The translations under genes were made by a program, and so were the position numbers. Source: Manis javanica (taxonomy: Eukaryota > Chordata > Mammalia > Pholidota > Manidae). From it: DNA of 64,000 bases. The DNA lies in contig NC_133156.1 of the NCBI RefSeq assembly GCF_040802235.1, forward strand, positions 28,415,343 to 28,479,342. Direction: 5' to 3'. This document shows, in pieces, positions 23,041-35,999 of the stretch. The notes beneath the pieces were generated by a model. The model was given only the letters and a program-made list of their open reading frames with translations, did not search any database and was not told the DNA's origin. Positions within the stretch are counted from its first letter, which is position 1. Each line of letters starts with the position of its first letter.

Positions 23041-24456
23041 CAGAATTGATAATGTAAAATGGTTCTCAAGCGGAAGGATCTTAGGCAAGACTTATATGGC
23101 AGCCACCAGCCAGCAGAGGGACCAAGGAGGCTCCTGACTGGCCCCTGAGGGAGCATTACCGCAGAAGTGTGCCGCGAACAGCACAGCAGAGAAGCCGGAT
23201 GGGGTAAGGGTCAGAAAACAAGTCCCTGGAGAAAACGTCCAAACCCTTGGTCCCAGACCATGGGGGCAGCCTGGGGAGGTTTTCCAGTGACATGTCACTG
23301 GGAGGCTGGTGGCAACTTTGTTTCCTTCTTCCATCTGCAAGGTGGCAGCTGGCAGCCAAAGATCAAGGTCACCCCATCATGGCCACTCCAGCGTGGCTAG
23401 GGAGGTCTATCTGACCCACTCCTCCATTTCCATCACTCTCCCCCAGAACCTGGCCGCCCCCTTCTTTAAAATGAACTCTACCTAATGTAAAGCCTAAGTA
23501 AAAAATTATTTTTAAAACTTTATTTTTATTTGTCTATAACATTGTATCAAAGCAAAAAACACTGTGCTTGTTGGACAAGCTTACCTTAAAAACAACCCTC
23601 AAGACCCCAGTTCAGAGGGAATCTGGAAGCACCATGCCCTCTGCCACACCCTGGTTTCACAAGGGAGCCCTGAAGGCTAAGGACACTGAAGGTGGGGACT
23701 GGGTGAGCAGCTTGGCAGGTGGCGCAGGCCACCTGAAGGCTACAGGAGAGGCAGGGCCAGGTCTGGGCCAAGGAAGCTGCAAAGCAGGGCCAGAATGAAG
23801 GGTCTAGGGCCGCTTGGAGGTCAAGGTCAGGCCAGAACTGCTCCACCTGCTGCTAAAAGCCAGTGGCTTTATGTTAAAAAAACTTGGTTAATCACAGACC
23901 TTTTCCAACATAAAATTAATAGATGTCATTATAGAAAATTTAGAAAAAAAGAAAACCTAAAAAAATTTTTTTTAAAGATTTTTTGTTATTTTTATTTTAA
24001 AATACATCTTATTATTCAATTTATTTTCCCATTGAAAGTAAGCCAGGAGGAATGTCCTGTTTGTTAAACATTTCTGTGTTGTTTGAATGTTTTGAGGAAT
24101 ACCTGCTTTCTTTATATTATGTCTTTGTTAATTTGGCAAATACAAAATAGGGAAGAAACAAACAAAAAACGGTTTCTTTTACACAAATATATTTTATTCC
24201 TCTAAATATCTTTTATCTTTCAGAAACTCTATCTTTATGACATAAAGCAGATACTCATGAAAAATGTATATATATTTGAAAGCACATGCTACTGAGACAG
24301 GGACCATGGACTTAGAATAGGATGAGGGCTTCCAGAAAAAGACCCCTACTGAAACTCCATGTTAAACAATTAAGCAAAGCCAGAGTCACATTAATTCTCT
24401 AAAGTAAAATATCAAACAAGGAATATAAGCATTCTTCAGTGAGATTAGTTAGAACT
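23041..24456. other. Unique sequence
   Basis: No gene recognised. 23100-23860 is GC-richer with overlapping short frames on both strands but no splice or start context I can defend. 23870-24450 is AT-rich. Confidence 0.4.
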
Positions 24457-24473
24457 AAAAAGCCAGGAGCAAC
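24457..24473 (+). repeat. TSD, left, of L1 24474-25617
   Basis: 'aaaaagccaggagcaac', matching 25618-25634 at 15 of 17 positions. Confidence 0.88.
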
Positions 24474-25617
24474 AGAACAAAAAGGCATCCTACAGTATGG
24501 GAGAATATATTTGTAAACAACATATCCGACAAGGGGTTAACACCCAAAATATATAAAGAACTCACACACCTCAACACCCAAAAAGCAAATAACCCAAGCA
24601 AAAACCCAGGCAGAGGATATGAAAAGACAATTCTCCAAAGAAGAAACTCAGATGGCCAACAGACACATGAAAAGATACTCCACATCACTAATCATCAGGG
24701 AAATGCAAATTAAAACCACAATGAGATATCACCTCACACCAGTAAGGATGGCTACCATCCAAAAGACTAAGAACAACAAATCTTGTCGAAGATGCAGAGA
24801 AAGGGGAACCCTCCTACACTGCTGGTGGGAATGCAAGCTAGTTCAACCATTGTGGAAAGCAATATGGTGGTTCCTCAAAAAACTAAAAATAGAAATACTA
24901 TTTGATCTGGGAATCCCACTCCTTGGAATTTACCCAAAGAATACAACTTCATAGATTCAAAAAGACATATGCACCCCTATGTTTATCGCAGCACTATTTA
25001 CAGTAACCAAGATATGGAAGCAACCTAAGTGTCTGTCAGTAGATGGATGGATAAAGAAGAAGTGGTACATATACACAATGGAATACTATTCGGCCATAAG
25101 AAAGAAACAAATCCTACCATTTGCAGCAACATGGATGGAGCTAGAGGACATTATGCTCAGTGAAATAAGCCAGGCTGAGAAAGACAAGTGCCAAATGATT
25201 TCCCTCATTTGTGGAGTATAACAACTAAGCAAAACTGAAGGAACAAAATAGCAGCAGACTCAGAGATTCAAAGAAGGGACTAGCGGTTACCAAAGCGGAG
25301 GGGTGTGGGAGGGCAGGTGGGGAGGAAGGGAAAAGGGGATTGAGGGGTACTGTGTTTAGTACACATGGTGTGAGGGGTCACGGGGAAGACAGTGTAGTGA
25401 GAGAGGGCAAATAGTGAATCTGTGGCCTCTTATTACACTGATGGACAGTGACTGCATTGGGGTATGGGTGGGGACTTGATAATATGGGTAAGTGTAGTAG
25501 CCACATTGTTTTTTTCATGTGAAACCTTCATAAGAGAGTATGTCAATAATACCTTAATAAAAAAATAAATAAAATAAAATAACCACAACCACAAAAAAAT
25601 AAAAAATAAAATAAAAT
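24474..25617 (+). mobile_element. Young L1, 5'-truncated
   Basis: ORF2 C-terminus (open piece 24619-24954 with a '[17 protein letters not shown]' knuckle) and a complete 3' UTR, ending in an A-rich tail of several A/T blocks (25555-25617). Flanked by a 17-bp TSD with two mismatches. ORF2 residues are broken by a stop after 24954. Confidence 0.93.
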
Positions 25618-25634
25618 AAAAAGCCAAGAACAAC
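25618..25634 (+). repeat. TSD, right, of L1 24474-25617
   Basis: 'aaaaagccaagaacaac'; two substitutions from the left copy. Confidence 0.88.
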
Positions 25635-26131
25635 TTGGTCTAGAAGTTTGAATACACCCCAGATAAAGAAAAGTATTTCAGCATAGCCTATGTTTGCACT
25701 GTGTCAATTAGAACATAACATTGTAAGATTTAGTTTAGCCTGCTCAAAGGCCCAGCTTATTTAGGAAAAAGTTTATTTTTTATTTTATCTTATTATTTTT
25801 ATTTTGGTATCATTAATCTATAATTACTTGAGGAACATTATGCTTACTAGACTCCCCCCATCACCAAGCCCCCGCTCATTCCCCATTACAGTCACTGCCC
25901 ATAAGCATAGTAAGATGCTGGAGAATCACTACTTGTCTTCTCTGTGTTGCACAGCCCTCCCCGTGCCCCCACAGATTATACATGCTAATCATAATGCCCC
26001 CTTTCTTCCCCCCCCCTTATCCCTCTCTTCCCACCCATTCAGCCCAGTCCCTTTCCCTTTGGTACCTGTTAGTCCATTCTTAGAGTCTGTGAGTCTGCTG
26101 CTGTTTTGTTCCTTCAGTTTTTCCTTTGTTC

Positions 26132-28339
26132 TTATACTCCACAGATGAGTGATATTATTTGGTACTTGTCTTTCTCCACTTGGCTTATTTCACTGACCAT
26201 AATACCCTCTAGCTCAATCCATGTTGTTGCAAATGGTAGGATTTGTTTTCTTCTTATGGCTGAATAATATTCCATTGCATGTATGTACCACATCTTCTTT
26301 ATCCATTCATGTACTGATAGACACTTAGGTTGCATTCATTTCTTGGCTATTGTAAATAGTGCTGTGATAAACATAGGGGTGCATATGTCTTTTTCAAACT
26401 GGGCTGCTGCATTCTTAGGGTAAATTCCTAAAAGGGGAATTCCTGGGTCAAATGGTATTTCTATTTTGAGCTTTTTGAGGAACCTCCATATTGCTGTCCA
26501 CAATGGTTGAACTAATTTACATTCCCACCAGCAGTGTAGGAGGGTTCCCCTTTCTCCACAACCTCGCCAACATTTGTTGTTGTTTGTCTTTTGGATGGTG
26601 GCCATCCTTATCGGTGTGAGGTGATATCTCACTGTAGTTTTAATTTGCATTTCTCTGATGATTAGCGATGTGGAGCATCTTTTCATGTATCTGTTGGCCA
26701 TCTGAATTTCTTCTTTGGAGAACTATCTGTTCAGATCCTCTGCCCATTTTTTAATTGGATTATTTGCTTTTTGTTCATGGCTGTGCATGAGCTCTTTAAA
26801 TATTTTCGATGTCGACCCTTTATTGGATCTGTCATTTATGAATATATTCTCCCATACAGTAGAATGCCTTTTTGTTCTATTGGTGGTGTCCCTTGCTGTA
26901 CAAAAGCTTTTCAGCTTGATATAGTCCCACTTGTTCATTTTTGCTTTTGTTTCCCTTGCCCAGGGAGATATGTTCATGAAGAGGTCGCTCATGTTTATGT
27001 CCAAGAGATTTTTGCCTATGTTTTTTTTAAGAGTTTTATGATTTCATGACTTACATTCAGGAATTTGATCCATTTTCAATTTACTTTTGTGTATGGGGTT
27101 AGACAGTGATCCAGTTTCATTCTCTTACATGTAGCTGTCCAGTTGTGACAACACCAGCTGTTGAAGAGGCTGTCATTTCCCTATTGTATGTCCATGGCTC
27201 CTTTATCGTATATTAATTGACCATATATGTTTGGGTTAATATCTGGACTCTCTATCCTGTTAGACTGGTCTGTGCCAGTACCAAATTGTCTTGATTACTG
27301 TGTCTTTGAAGTAGAGCTTGAAGTTGGGTAACGAGATCCCCCCTACTTTATTCTTCCTTCTCAGGACTGCTTTGGCTATTCAGGGTCTTTGGTGGTTCCA
27401 TATGAATTTTAGAACTATTTGTTCCAGTTCATTGAAGAATACTGTTGGTATTTTGATAGGGATTGCATTGAATTTGTAGATAGCTTTAGGCAGGGTGGCC
27501 ATTTTGATGGTATTAATTCTTCCTAGCCAAGAGCATGGGATGAGTTTCCATTTGTTAGTGTCCTCTTTTAAGTTCTCTTAAGAGTGCCTTGTAGTTTTCA
27601 GGGTAAAGGTCTTTCACTTCCTTGGTTACATTTATTCCTAGGTATTTTATTCTTTTTGATGCAATTGTGAATGGAATTGTGTTCCTGATTTCTCTTTTTG
27701 CTAGTTCATCTTTAGCGTATAGGAAAGCAACAGATTTCTGTGTACTAATTTTGTATCCTCCAACTTTGCTGATTTCAGATATTAGTTCTACTAGTATTGG
27801 GATGAAGTCTTTAGGGTTTTTTATGTACAATATTATGTCATCTGCAAATAGTGACAGTTTGACTTCTTCTTTAGCAATCTGGATGCTTTTTATTTCTTTG
27901 TTTTGTCTGATTACCGTGGCTAGGACCTCCAGTACTATGCTGAATAACACTGGGGAGAGTGGGCATCCCTGTCTTGTTCCCGATCTCAGAGGAAAAGCTT
28001 TCAGCTTCTCGCTGTTAAGTATGATCTTGACTGTGGGTTTGTCATATATGGTCTTTATTATGTTCAGGTACTTGTCCTATATACCCATTGTGTTGAGAGT
28101 TTTTATCATGAATGGATGTTGAATTTTGTCGAATGTGCTTTTTCCGCATCTATGGAGATGATCATGTGGTTTTTGTCCTTTTTGTTTATGTGGTGGATGA
28201 TGTTGATGGATTTTCGAATGTTGAACCATCCTTGCATCCCTGGGATGAATCCCAGTTGGTCATGGTGTATGATCCTCTTGATGTATTTTTGAATTTGGTT
28301 TGCTAATATTTTGTTGAGTATTTTTGCATCTACGTACAT
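26132..28339 (-). pseudogene. L1 copy D ORF2, RT and C-terminal region
   Basis: Open pieces read 28339-28106 (the '[20 protein letters not shown]' block), 27950-27555 (the '[16 protein letters not shown]' catalytic stretch), 27004-26723, 26701-26336 (Cys-rich knuckle '[18 protein letters not shown]') and 26335-26132. Several stops and frameshifts separate them. Confidence 0.9.
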
Positions 28340-28541
28340 CAGGGATATTGGTGTGTAATGTTCTTTTTTTCTGGTGTCTTTGCCTGGTTTTGGTATTAGA
28401 GTGATGCTGGCTTCATAGAATGAGTTTGGAAGTATTCCCTCCTCTTGTATTTTTTGGTAAAACTTTAAGGAGAATAGGTATTATGTCTTTTCTGTATGTC
28501 TTATAAAATTCCTCAGTAAATCCATCTGGCACAGAGGTCTT

Positions 28542-28552
28542 GCTCTTGGGTA
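28542..28552 (-). repeat. TSD, left, of the 9.3-kb L1 plus transduction insertion
   Basis: 'gctcttgggta'; the shared 10 bp 'ctcttgggta' recurs at 37863-37872. Confidence 0.82.
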
Positions 28553-30220
28553 TTTTTTTTTTTTTTGAGAGGGCATCTCTCATATTTATTGATCAAATGG
28601 TTGTTAACAACAATAAAATTCAGTATAGGGGAGTCAATGCTCAATGTACAATCATTAATCCATCTCAAGCCTAATTCTCGTCAGTCTCCAATCTTCTGAA
28701 GCATAACAAACAAGTTCTTACATGGTGAACGAATTCTTACATAGTGAATAAATTCTTACATGGTGAACAGTACAAGGGCAGTCATCACAGAAACATTCAG
28801 TTTTGATCACGCATTATGAACTATAAACAATCAAGTCAAAGAAGAATACTCGTTTGATTTTTATACTTGATTTATATGTGGATCCCAAATTTCTCCCTTT
28901 AATATTATTATTATTTTTATTTTCAATTAAATGCTGAAATGGTAGGTAGATGCAAGATAAAGGTAGAAAACATAGTTTAGTGCTGTAAGAGGGCAAATGT
29001 AGATGATCAGGTGTATGCCTATGGACTAAGTATTAATCCAAGCTAGACAAGGGCAGCAAAACATCCACGGATATAGAAGATTTCTCTAAAAGCAGGGGGG
29101 ATGAGGTTCTGAGCCTCACCTCTGTTGATCCCCAATTTCTCACCTGATGGCCCCCCTGCGACTGTTCCTGTCTTAGGTTGTTCCTCCCTTGAGAAATCTT
29201 ACCCGTCTCTGGCTAACCAGTCATCTTCCGGGGCCATACAGGGAAACGTAAAGTTGGTAAGTGAGAGAGAAGCCATATTATTTGAAAAGGTTTGCTTCCT
29301 ACTTCTTTGCAGATTTATGCCCTGTGGCTTCTATGCCCAGCACTTGTCTCGAGGTATCTTTACCACCTGGAGGAATTATGATACTCGGTAAATTCGATAT
29401 GAGGCACGAATTCTATTTAAGGGTTGTAATTAGGAAGGAAGAAGAAAAGCTATAGAGGTAGCATATGGAAGAAAACATGGGAGGATTGATTATTTCTTTG
29501 ACATATCTTCTTGTAGAGTACCTTAAGTATGTATAGGTTTTAAACTACTAACTAATTTGCACACACATATTAACATAATAGGAATACGGTGACATAAACA
29601 AAGCAAATCTATAATTACCATCCATCTCCAGTGAAGCCAAGAAAACCATTTAGGCACCCTAGGCATTTGTGAAAATTTGTCTATGATATGATGGATATTG
29701 TCCTACTGTACTTGAACAGTCTGAGAGAAATCAGACAAATTAAAGCAGCCCATTTGTGGAATCTGTTCACATCCCATATGTTCTTTCAACCGTAGATAGT
29801 CTATAGTCATAAGATTTTGGAGTGCTACAACTTGCACCCCTCCCAACTCCTGGTTGAGTTCCAACAGTACAGATCTGGTCAAATTCGTTGTCTCACTGTA
29901 TGCACATGCCACCCTAGACATCTCCCTCCTCATTCCAATGGCAAGTCCAGGAAACGGTGGGGTGGTCGCAGCCACAACCGCAGCATCATCCGGATCCCTG
30001 TGGAGGCTTTTTGATGATCATTCCCCGGCACGAGTCCTCCAGAGAGTGCTGATGCCAGAAGCTCCTCCTCATATCGTATCTTAGTTCATTTTCTGGGTAT
30101 CCAAGCTAGGCCTTGATCTTCTGCATAGAAACAAATAGACCCTTTGCCCACACTTTGACATGCCCTCTATACCACTGTGCAGAACTCATTGGAGGTCAGC
30201 ACACAGGGACTGCCTTGTTT
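28553..30220 (-). mobile_element. env-LTR retroposon, copy B (transduced)
   Basis: Same body as copy A in reverse: poly(T) (28553-28566), LTR R-U3 (28567-28890), polypurine tract complement (28891-28900), untranslated stretch, then TM-env remnant (about 29550-30010). It extends about 200 bp further upstream than copy A, to a T run near 30211-30225. There is no TSD at its own 5' side. Instead the insertion continues through unique sequence into a full-length L1 in the same orientation, and the TSD lies outside both. Confidence 0.85.
29550..30010 (-). pseudogene. Endogenous retroviral env transmembrane remnant, copy B
   Basis: Homologous to the segment at 16921-17391. A premature TAG interrupts it after the loop region (near 29703), and an in-frame TGA lies just upstream of the fusion-peptide-like stretch near 30015. 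The loop again shows Gly in place of the middle Cys, so that change is probably shared by the family source. No surface subunit. Confidence 0.72.
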
Positions 30221-30394
30221 TTTTTTTTTATTAAGAGAAAGGAATATTATCAGAAAAGAGTACCTCCATAGCTGATCATCTGACACCCTTTAAGTGATCA
30301 ACATTAAGGATATTTAAAGCATGCATTGATCATTGATTTACCAATAGTTTTATCCTATGAAGGAGTAATCCCCCTTTTCTTTCTTTCTTTCTTT
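30221..30394 (-). other. Unique sequence within the L1 3' transduction
   Basis: About 170 bp that is neither L1 nor retroposon, between the L1 3' end and copy B. Interpreted as the genomic flank of the source L1, carried along by transcriptional read-through. Confidence 0.65.
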
Positions 30395-30739
30395 TTTTTT
30401 AATCTTTAATCTACACTTACATGAAGAGTACTATGTTTACTATGCTCTCCCCTATATCAGGTCCCCCCTAACAACCACATTACGGTTACTGTCCATCAGC
30501 TTAGCAAAATGTAGAATCACTACTTGTCCTCTCTGTGTTGTGCAGCCCACCCTCCCCTTTCTCCCTCCCCCCCCATGCATGCTAATCTTAATACCCCCTT
30601 CTTCTTCCCCCTCCCTTATCCCTCCCTGCCCACCCATCCTCCGCAGTTCCTTTCCCTTTGGTACCTGTTAGTCCATTTTTGGGTTCTGTAATTCCGCTGC
30701 TGTTTTGTTCCTTCAGTTTTTCCTTTGTTCTTATACTCC

Positions 30740-33700
30740 TCAGATGAGTGAAATCATTTGGTATTTCTCTTCCTCCGCTTGGCTTATTTCACTGAGCATA
30801 ATACTCTCCAGCTCCATCCATGTTGCTGCAAATGGTTGGATTTTTCCACTTCTTATGGCTGAGTAGTATTCCATTGTGTATATGTACCACATCTTCTTTA
30901 TCCATTCAGCTACCGATGGACATTTAGGTTGCTTCCAATTCTTGGCTATTGTAAATAGTGCTGCGATAAACATAGGGGTGCATCTGTCTTTCTCAAACTT
31001 GATTGCTGCGTTCTTAGGGTAAATTCCTAGGAGTGGAATTCCTGGGTCAAATGGTAGGTCTGTTTTGAGCATTTTGATGAACCTCCATACTGCTTTCCAC
31101 AATGGTTGAACTAATTTACATTCCCACCAGCAGTGTAGGAAGGTTCCCCTTTCTCCACAGCCTGGCGGACATTTGTTGTTGTTTGTCTTTTCGATGGCAG
31201 CTATCCTTACTGGTGTGAGGTGATACCTCATTGTAGTTTTAATTTGCATTTCTCTGATAATTAGCGATGTGGAGCATCTTTTCATGTGTCTCTTGGCCAT
31301 CTGTATTTCTTTTTTAGAGAACTGTCTGTTCAGTTCCTCTGCCCATTTTTTAATTGGGTTATTTGTTTTTTGTTTGTTGAGGCGTGTGAGCTCTTTATAT
31401 ATTCTGGACGTCAAGCCTTTATCGGATCTGTCATTTTCAAATATATTCTCCAATACTGTAGGGTTCCTTTTTGTTCTATTGATGGTGTCTTTCGCTGTAC
31501 AGAAGCTTTTCAGCTTAATATAGTCCCACTTGCTCATTTTTGCTGTTGTTTTCCTTGCCTGGGGAGATATGTTCAAGAAGAGGTCACTCATGTTTATGTC
31601 TAAGAGGTTTTGCCTATGTTTTTTTCCAAGAGTTTAATGGTTTCATGACTTACATTCAGGTCTTTGATCCATTTTGAGTTTACCTTTGTATATGGGGTTA
31701 AACAATGGTCCAGTTTCATTCTCCTACATGTAGCTGTCCAGTTTTGCCAGCACCATCTGTTGAAGAGACTGTCATTTTGCCATTGTATGTCCATGGCTCC
31801 TTTATCAAATATTAATTGACCATATTTGTTTGGGTTAATTTCTGGAGTCTCTAATCTGTTCCACTGGTCTGTGGCTCTGTTCTTGTGCCAGTACCAAATT
31901 GTCTTGATTACTATGGCTTTGTAGTAGAGCTTGAAGTTGGGGAGTAAGATCCCCCCAACTTTATTCTTCTTTTTCAGGATTGCTTTGGCTATTCGGGGTC
32001 TTTGGTGTTTCCATATGAATTTTTGAATTATTTGTTCCAATTCATTGAAGAATGTTGCTGGTAATTTGAGAGGGATTGCATCAAATATGTATATTGCTTT
32101 GGGCAGGATGGCCATTTTGACGATATTAATTCTTCCTAGCCATGAGCATGGGATGAGTTTCCATTTATTAGTGTCCCCTTTAATTTCTCTTAAGAGTGAC
32201 TTGTAGATTTCAGAGTATAAGTCTTTCACTTCTTTGGTTACGTTTACTCCTAGGTATTTTATTCTTTTTGATGCAGTGGTGAATGGAATTGTTTTCCTGA
32301 TTTCTCTTTCTATTGATTCATTGTTAATGTATAGGAAAGCTACAGATTTCTGTGTGTTAATTTTGTATCCTGCAACTTTGCTGTATTCCGATATCAGTTC
32401 TAGTAGTTTTGGAGTGGAGTCTTTAGGGTTTTTTATGTACAGTATCATATCATCTGCAAATAGTGACAGTTTAACTTCTTCTTTACCAATCTGGATTCCT
32501 TGTATTTCTTTGTTTTGTCTGATTGCCGTGGCTAGGACCTCCAGTACTATGTTAAATAACAGTGGGGAGAGTGGGCATCCCTGTCTTGTTCCCGATCTCA
32601 GAGGAAATGCTTTCAGCTTCTCGCTGTTCAGTATATGCTGGCTGTGGGTTTATCATATATGGCCTTTATTATGTTGAGGTACTTGCCCTCTATTCCCATT
32701 TTGCTGAGAGTTTTTATCATGAATGGATGTTGAATTTTGTCAAATGCTTTTTCAGTATCTATGGAGATGATCATGTGGTTTTTGTCTTTCTTTTTGTTGA
32801 TGTGGTGGATGATGTTGATGGATTTTCAAATGTTGTACCATCCTTGCATCCCTGGGATGAACCCCACTTGGTCATGGTGTATGATCCTTTTGATATACTG
32901 TTGAATTCTGTTTGCTAATATTTTATTGAGTATTTTTGCATCTACATTCATCAGAGATATTGGTCTGTAATTTTCTTTTTTGGTGGGGTCTTTGCCTGGT
33001 TTTAGTATTAGGGTGATGTTGGCTTCATAAAATGAGTTTGGGAGTATTCCCTCTTCTTCTATTTTGTGGAACACTTTAAGGAGAATGGGTATTATGTCTT
33101 CTCTGTGTGTCTGATAAAATTCCGAGGTAAATCCTTCCGGCCCCAGGGTTTTGTTCTTGGGTAGTTTTTTGATTACCGTTTCAATTTCTTTGCTCGTAAT
33201 TGGTTTGTTTAACTTTTGTGTTTCTTCCTTGGTCATTCTTGGGAGGTTGTATTTTTCTAGGAAGTTGTCCATTTCTTCTAGGTTTTCCAGCTTGTTGGCA
33301 TATAGGTTTTCATAATAGGCTTTAATAATTCTTTGTATTTCTGTGGAGTCTGTCGTGATTTTTCCATTCTCATTTCTGATTATGTTGATTTGTGTTGATT
33401 CTCTTTTTCTCTTAATAAGTTTGGCTAGAGGCTTATCTGTTTTGTTTATTTTCTCAAAGAACCAGCTCTTGGTTTCGTTGATTTTTGCTATTGTTTTATT
33501 TTTCTCAATTTTGTTTATTTCTTCTCTGATCTTTATTATGTCCCTCCTTCTGCTGACTTTAGGCCTCATTTGTTCTTCTTTTTCCAGTTTCGATAATTGT
33601 GATGTTAGACTATTCATTTGGGATTGCTCTTCCTTCTTTAAGTGTGCGTGGATTGCTATATACTTTCCTCTTAAGACTGCTTTCGCTGCGTCCCACAAAA

Positions 33701-34580
33701 GTTGGGGCTTAGTGTTGTTGTTGTCATTTGTTTCTATATATTCCTTGATCTCTATTTTGATTTGTTCAGTGATCCATTGATTATTTAGTAGCATGTTGTT
33801 AAGCCTCCATGTGTTTGTGAGCCTTTTTGTTTTCTTTGTAGAATTTATTTCTACTTTTATACCTTTGTGGTCTGAAAAATTGGTTGGTAGAATTTCAATA
33901 TTTTGGAGTTTACTCAGGCTCTTTTTGTGAGCTAGTATGTGGTCTATTCTGGAGAATGTTCCATGTGTACTTGAGAAGAATGTATATCCTGTTGCTTTTG
34001 GATGTAGAGTTCTATAGATGTCTATTAGGTCCATCTGTTCTAGTGTGTTGTTCAGTGCCTGTGTGTCCTTACTTATTTTCTGCCCGGTCTATCTATCCTT
34101 TGGGGTGAGTGGTGTGTTGAAGTCTCCTACAATGAATGCACTGCAGTCTATTTCCCTCTTTAGTTCTGTTAGTATTTGCTTCACATATGCTGGTGCTCCT
34201 GTATTGGGTGCATATATATTTAGAATGGTTATATCCTCTTGTTGGACTGAGCCCTTTATCATTATGTAGTATCCTTCTTTATCTCTTGTTACTTTCTTTG
34301 TTTTGAAGTCTATTTTGTCTGATATTAGTACTGCAACCCCTGCTTTCTTCTCACTGTTGTTTGCCTGAAATATGTTTTTCCATTCCTTGACTTTTAGTCT
34401 ATGGTTGTCTTTGGGTTTAAGGTGAGTTTCTTGTAAGCAGCATATAGATGGGTCTTGCTTTTTTATCCATTCTATTACTCTGTGTCTTTTGATTGGTGCA
34501 TTAAGTCCATTTACATTTAGGGTGACTATTGAGAGATATGTACTTATTGCCATTGCAGGCTTTAGATTCGTTGTTACCAA
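30740..34580 (-). pseudogene. L1 copy E ORF2 (endonuclease-RT), few breaks
   Basis: Encodes the L1 endonuclease/reverse transcriptase over about 1280 codons, the usual full length. Pieces: 34580-34089 (endonuclease, with LNVNGLN, QETHLKPKD and VGDFNTPLT), 34034-32826 (endonuclease C-terminus to RT start), 32448-31600 (following the FADD catalytic block near 32450), and 31591-30740 (Cys-rich end, CX3CX7HX4C knuckle near 31140-31180). Stops occur after PKDR (TAG, about 34089) and after GWYNI (TGA, likely CGA to TGA CpG decay, about 32826). An indel lies near 32635. With only a few lesions, this copy is young. Confidence 0.93.
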
Positions 34581-34748
34581 AGGTTCAAGGTTAGCTTCTT
34601 TAGTATCTTACTGCCTAACTTAGCTCGCTTATTGAGCTGTTATATACACTGTCTGGAGATTCTTTTCTTCTCTCCCTTCTTATTCCTCCTCCTCCCTTCT
34701 TCATGTGTTGTGTGTTTTGTTCTGTGCTCTTTTTAGGAGTGCTCCCAT

Positions 34749-35537
34749 CTAGAGCAGTCCCTGTAGGATGCCCTGTATAGGTAGTTTGTGGGATGCAAAA
34801 TCCCTCAGCTTTTGCTTGTCTGGGAATTGTTTAATCCCGCCATTATATTTAAATGATAGTCGTGCTGGATACAGTATCCTTGGTTCAAGGCCCCTCTGTT
34901 TCATTGCATTAAGTATATCATGCCATTCTCTTCTGGCCTGTAGGGTTTCTGTCGAGAAGTCTGATGTTAGCCTGATGGGTTTTCCTTTATAGGTGATCTT
35001 TTTCTCTCTAGCTGCCTTTAAATCTCTTTCCTTGTCCATGATCCTTGCCATTTTAATTACTATGTGTCTTGGTGTTGTCCTCCTTGGATCCTTTCTGTTG
35101 GGGGTTCTGTGTAATTCCATGGTCTGTTCGATTATTTCCTCCCCCAGTTTGGGGAAGTTTTCAGCAATTATTTCTTCAAAGAGACTTTCTATCCCTTTTC
35201 CTCTTTCTTCTTCTTCTGGTACCCCCATAATACGAATATTATTCCTTTTGGATTGGTCACATAATTCTCTTAGTGTTGTTTCATTCCTGGAGATCCTTTT
35301 ATCTCTCTCTATGTCAGCTTCTATACGTTCCTGTTCTCTGGCTTCTATTACTTCAATGGCCTCTTGCATCTTATCCGTTCTGCTTATAAATCCTTCCAGG
35401 GATTGTTTCACTTCTGTGATCTCCTTCTTGACATCTGTGATCTCCCTCCGGACTTCATCCCATTGCTCTTGCATTTTTCTCTGCATCTCATCCCATTGCT
35501 CTTGCATTTTTCTCTGCATCTCTGTCAGCATGTTCAT
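34749..35537 (-). CDS. L1 ORF1p-like RNA-binding protein (copy E)
   Basis: A 262-codon open frame covering most of L1 ORF1p, the trimeric RNA chaperone of the L1 RNP. Residues 1-75 form a coiled coil with a perfect 11-residue tandem duplication (MQRKMQEQWDE twice). The RRM begins near residue 92 (RNNIRIMGVPEEE), and the C-terminal domain ends at GILQGLL. The expected upstream ATG (MKRQN-like, near 35638) is offset by one base and runs into a stop, so the first ~30 codons are out of frame; translation would need the internal Met used here. Whether it is made is unknown. The promoter would be the monomeric 5' UTR. Confidence 0.85.
   Translation of the reverse strand: MNMLTEMQRKMQEQWDEMQRKMQEQWDEVRREITDVKKEITEVKQSLEGFISRTDKMQEAIEVIEAREQERIEADIERDKRISRNETTLRELCDQSKRNNIRIMGVPEEEERGKGIESLFEEIIAENFPKLGEEIIEQTMELHRTPNRKDPRRTTPRHIVIKMARIMDKERDLKAAREKKITYKGKPIRLTSDFSTETLQARREWHDILNAMKQRGLEPRILYPARLSFKYNGGIKQFPDKQKLRDFASHKLPIQGILQGLL
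35455..35520 (-). repeat. Perfect 33-bp tandem duplication in ORF1
   Basis: 35455-35487 and 35488-35520 are identical. The duplication is in frame and adds 11 residues to the coiled coil. Confidence 0.95.
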
Positions 35538-35999
35538 GATTTTTATTTTGAATTCTTTTTCAGAGGACTGGTTAGGTCTGTCTCCTTCTCAGGTGTTGTC
35601 TCTGTGATCTTTGTCTGCCTGTAGTTTTGCCTTTTCATGGTGATAGAGATAGTTTGCAGAGCTGGTACAAGTGACCGCTGGAAGAGCTTCCCTTCTTGTT
35701 GGTTTGTGGCCTTCCTCTCCTGAGAGAATAGCGACCTCTAGTGGCTTATGCTTGTCAGCTGTGTGCAGGCAGGGCTTCTGCTACCTGCCCGTTTGCTATG
35801 GAGTTTATCTCCGCTGTTGCTGTGGGCAACAGCCTCTGGCTGGGGCTGCTCCTCCAAAGTGGTGGAGCCCCGTTGGAGGGTGAGTGGCTGGGAGGCTATT
35901 TATCTCCATAAGGGGCCTCTGTGTTCCCTGTTGCCCAGGGGCTTAGAGTGCCCAGAGATCCCCAGATTCCCTGCCTCTGGACTAAGTGTCCTGTCCTGC

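Larger units (their letters stand above)
25771..28552 (-). mobile_element. L1 copy D (outer), 3' portion
   Basis: The T-rich tail at 25771-25800, 3' UTR, and ORF2 C-terminal and RT regions in reverse orientation. It halts at 28552 inside the ORF2 linker sequence (gctcttgggta) and resumes at 37863 with the same bases. The outer element is therefore split by a 9.3-kb insertion. The candidate outer TSD 'ggaaaaa' lies at 25764-25770 and 41388-41394. Confidence 0.9.

Noticed and set aside
28553-30220. Copy B as an independent insertion into L1 D.
   Set aside because: Its 5' side is not followed by the TSD or by L1 D sequence; the TSD lies beyond L1 E, so a joint insertion is more economical.
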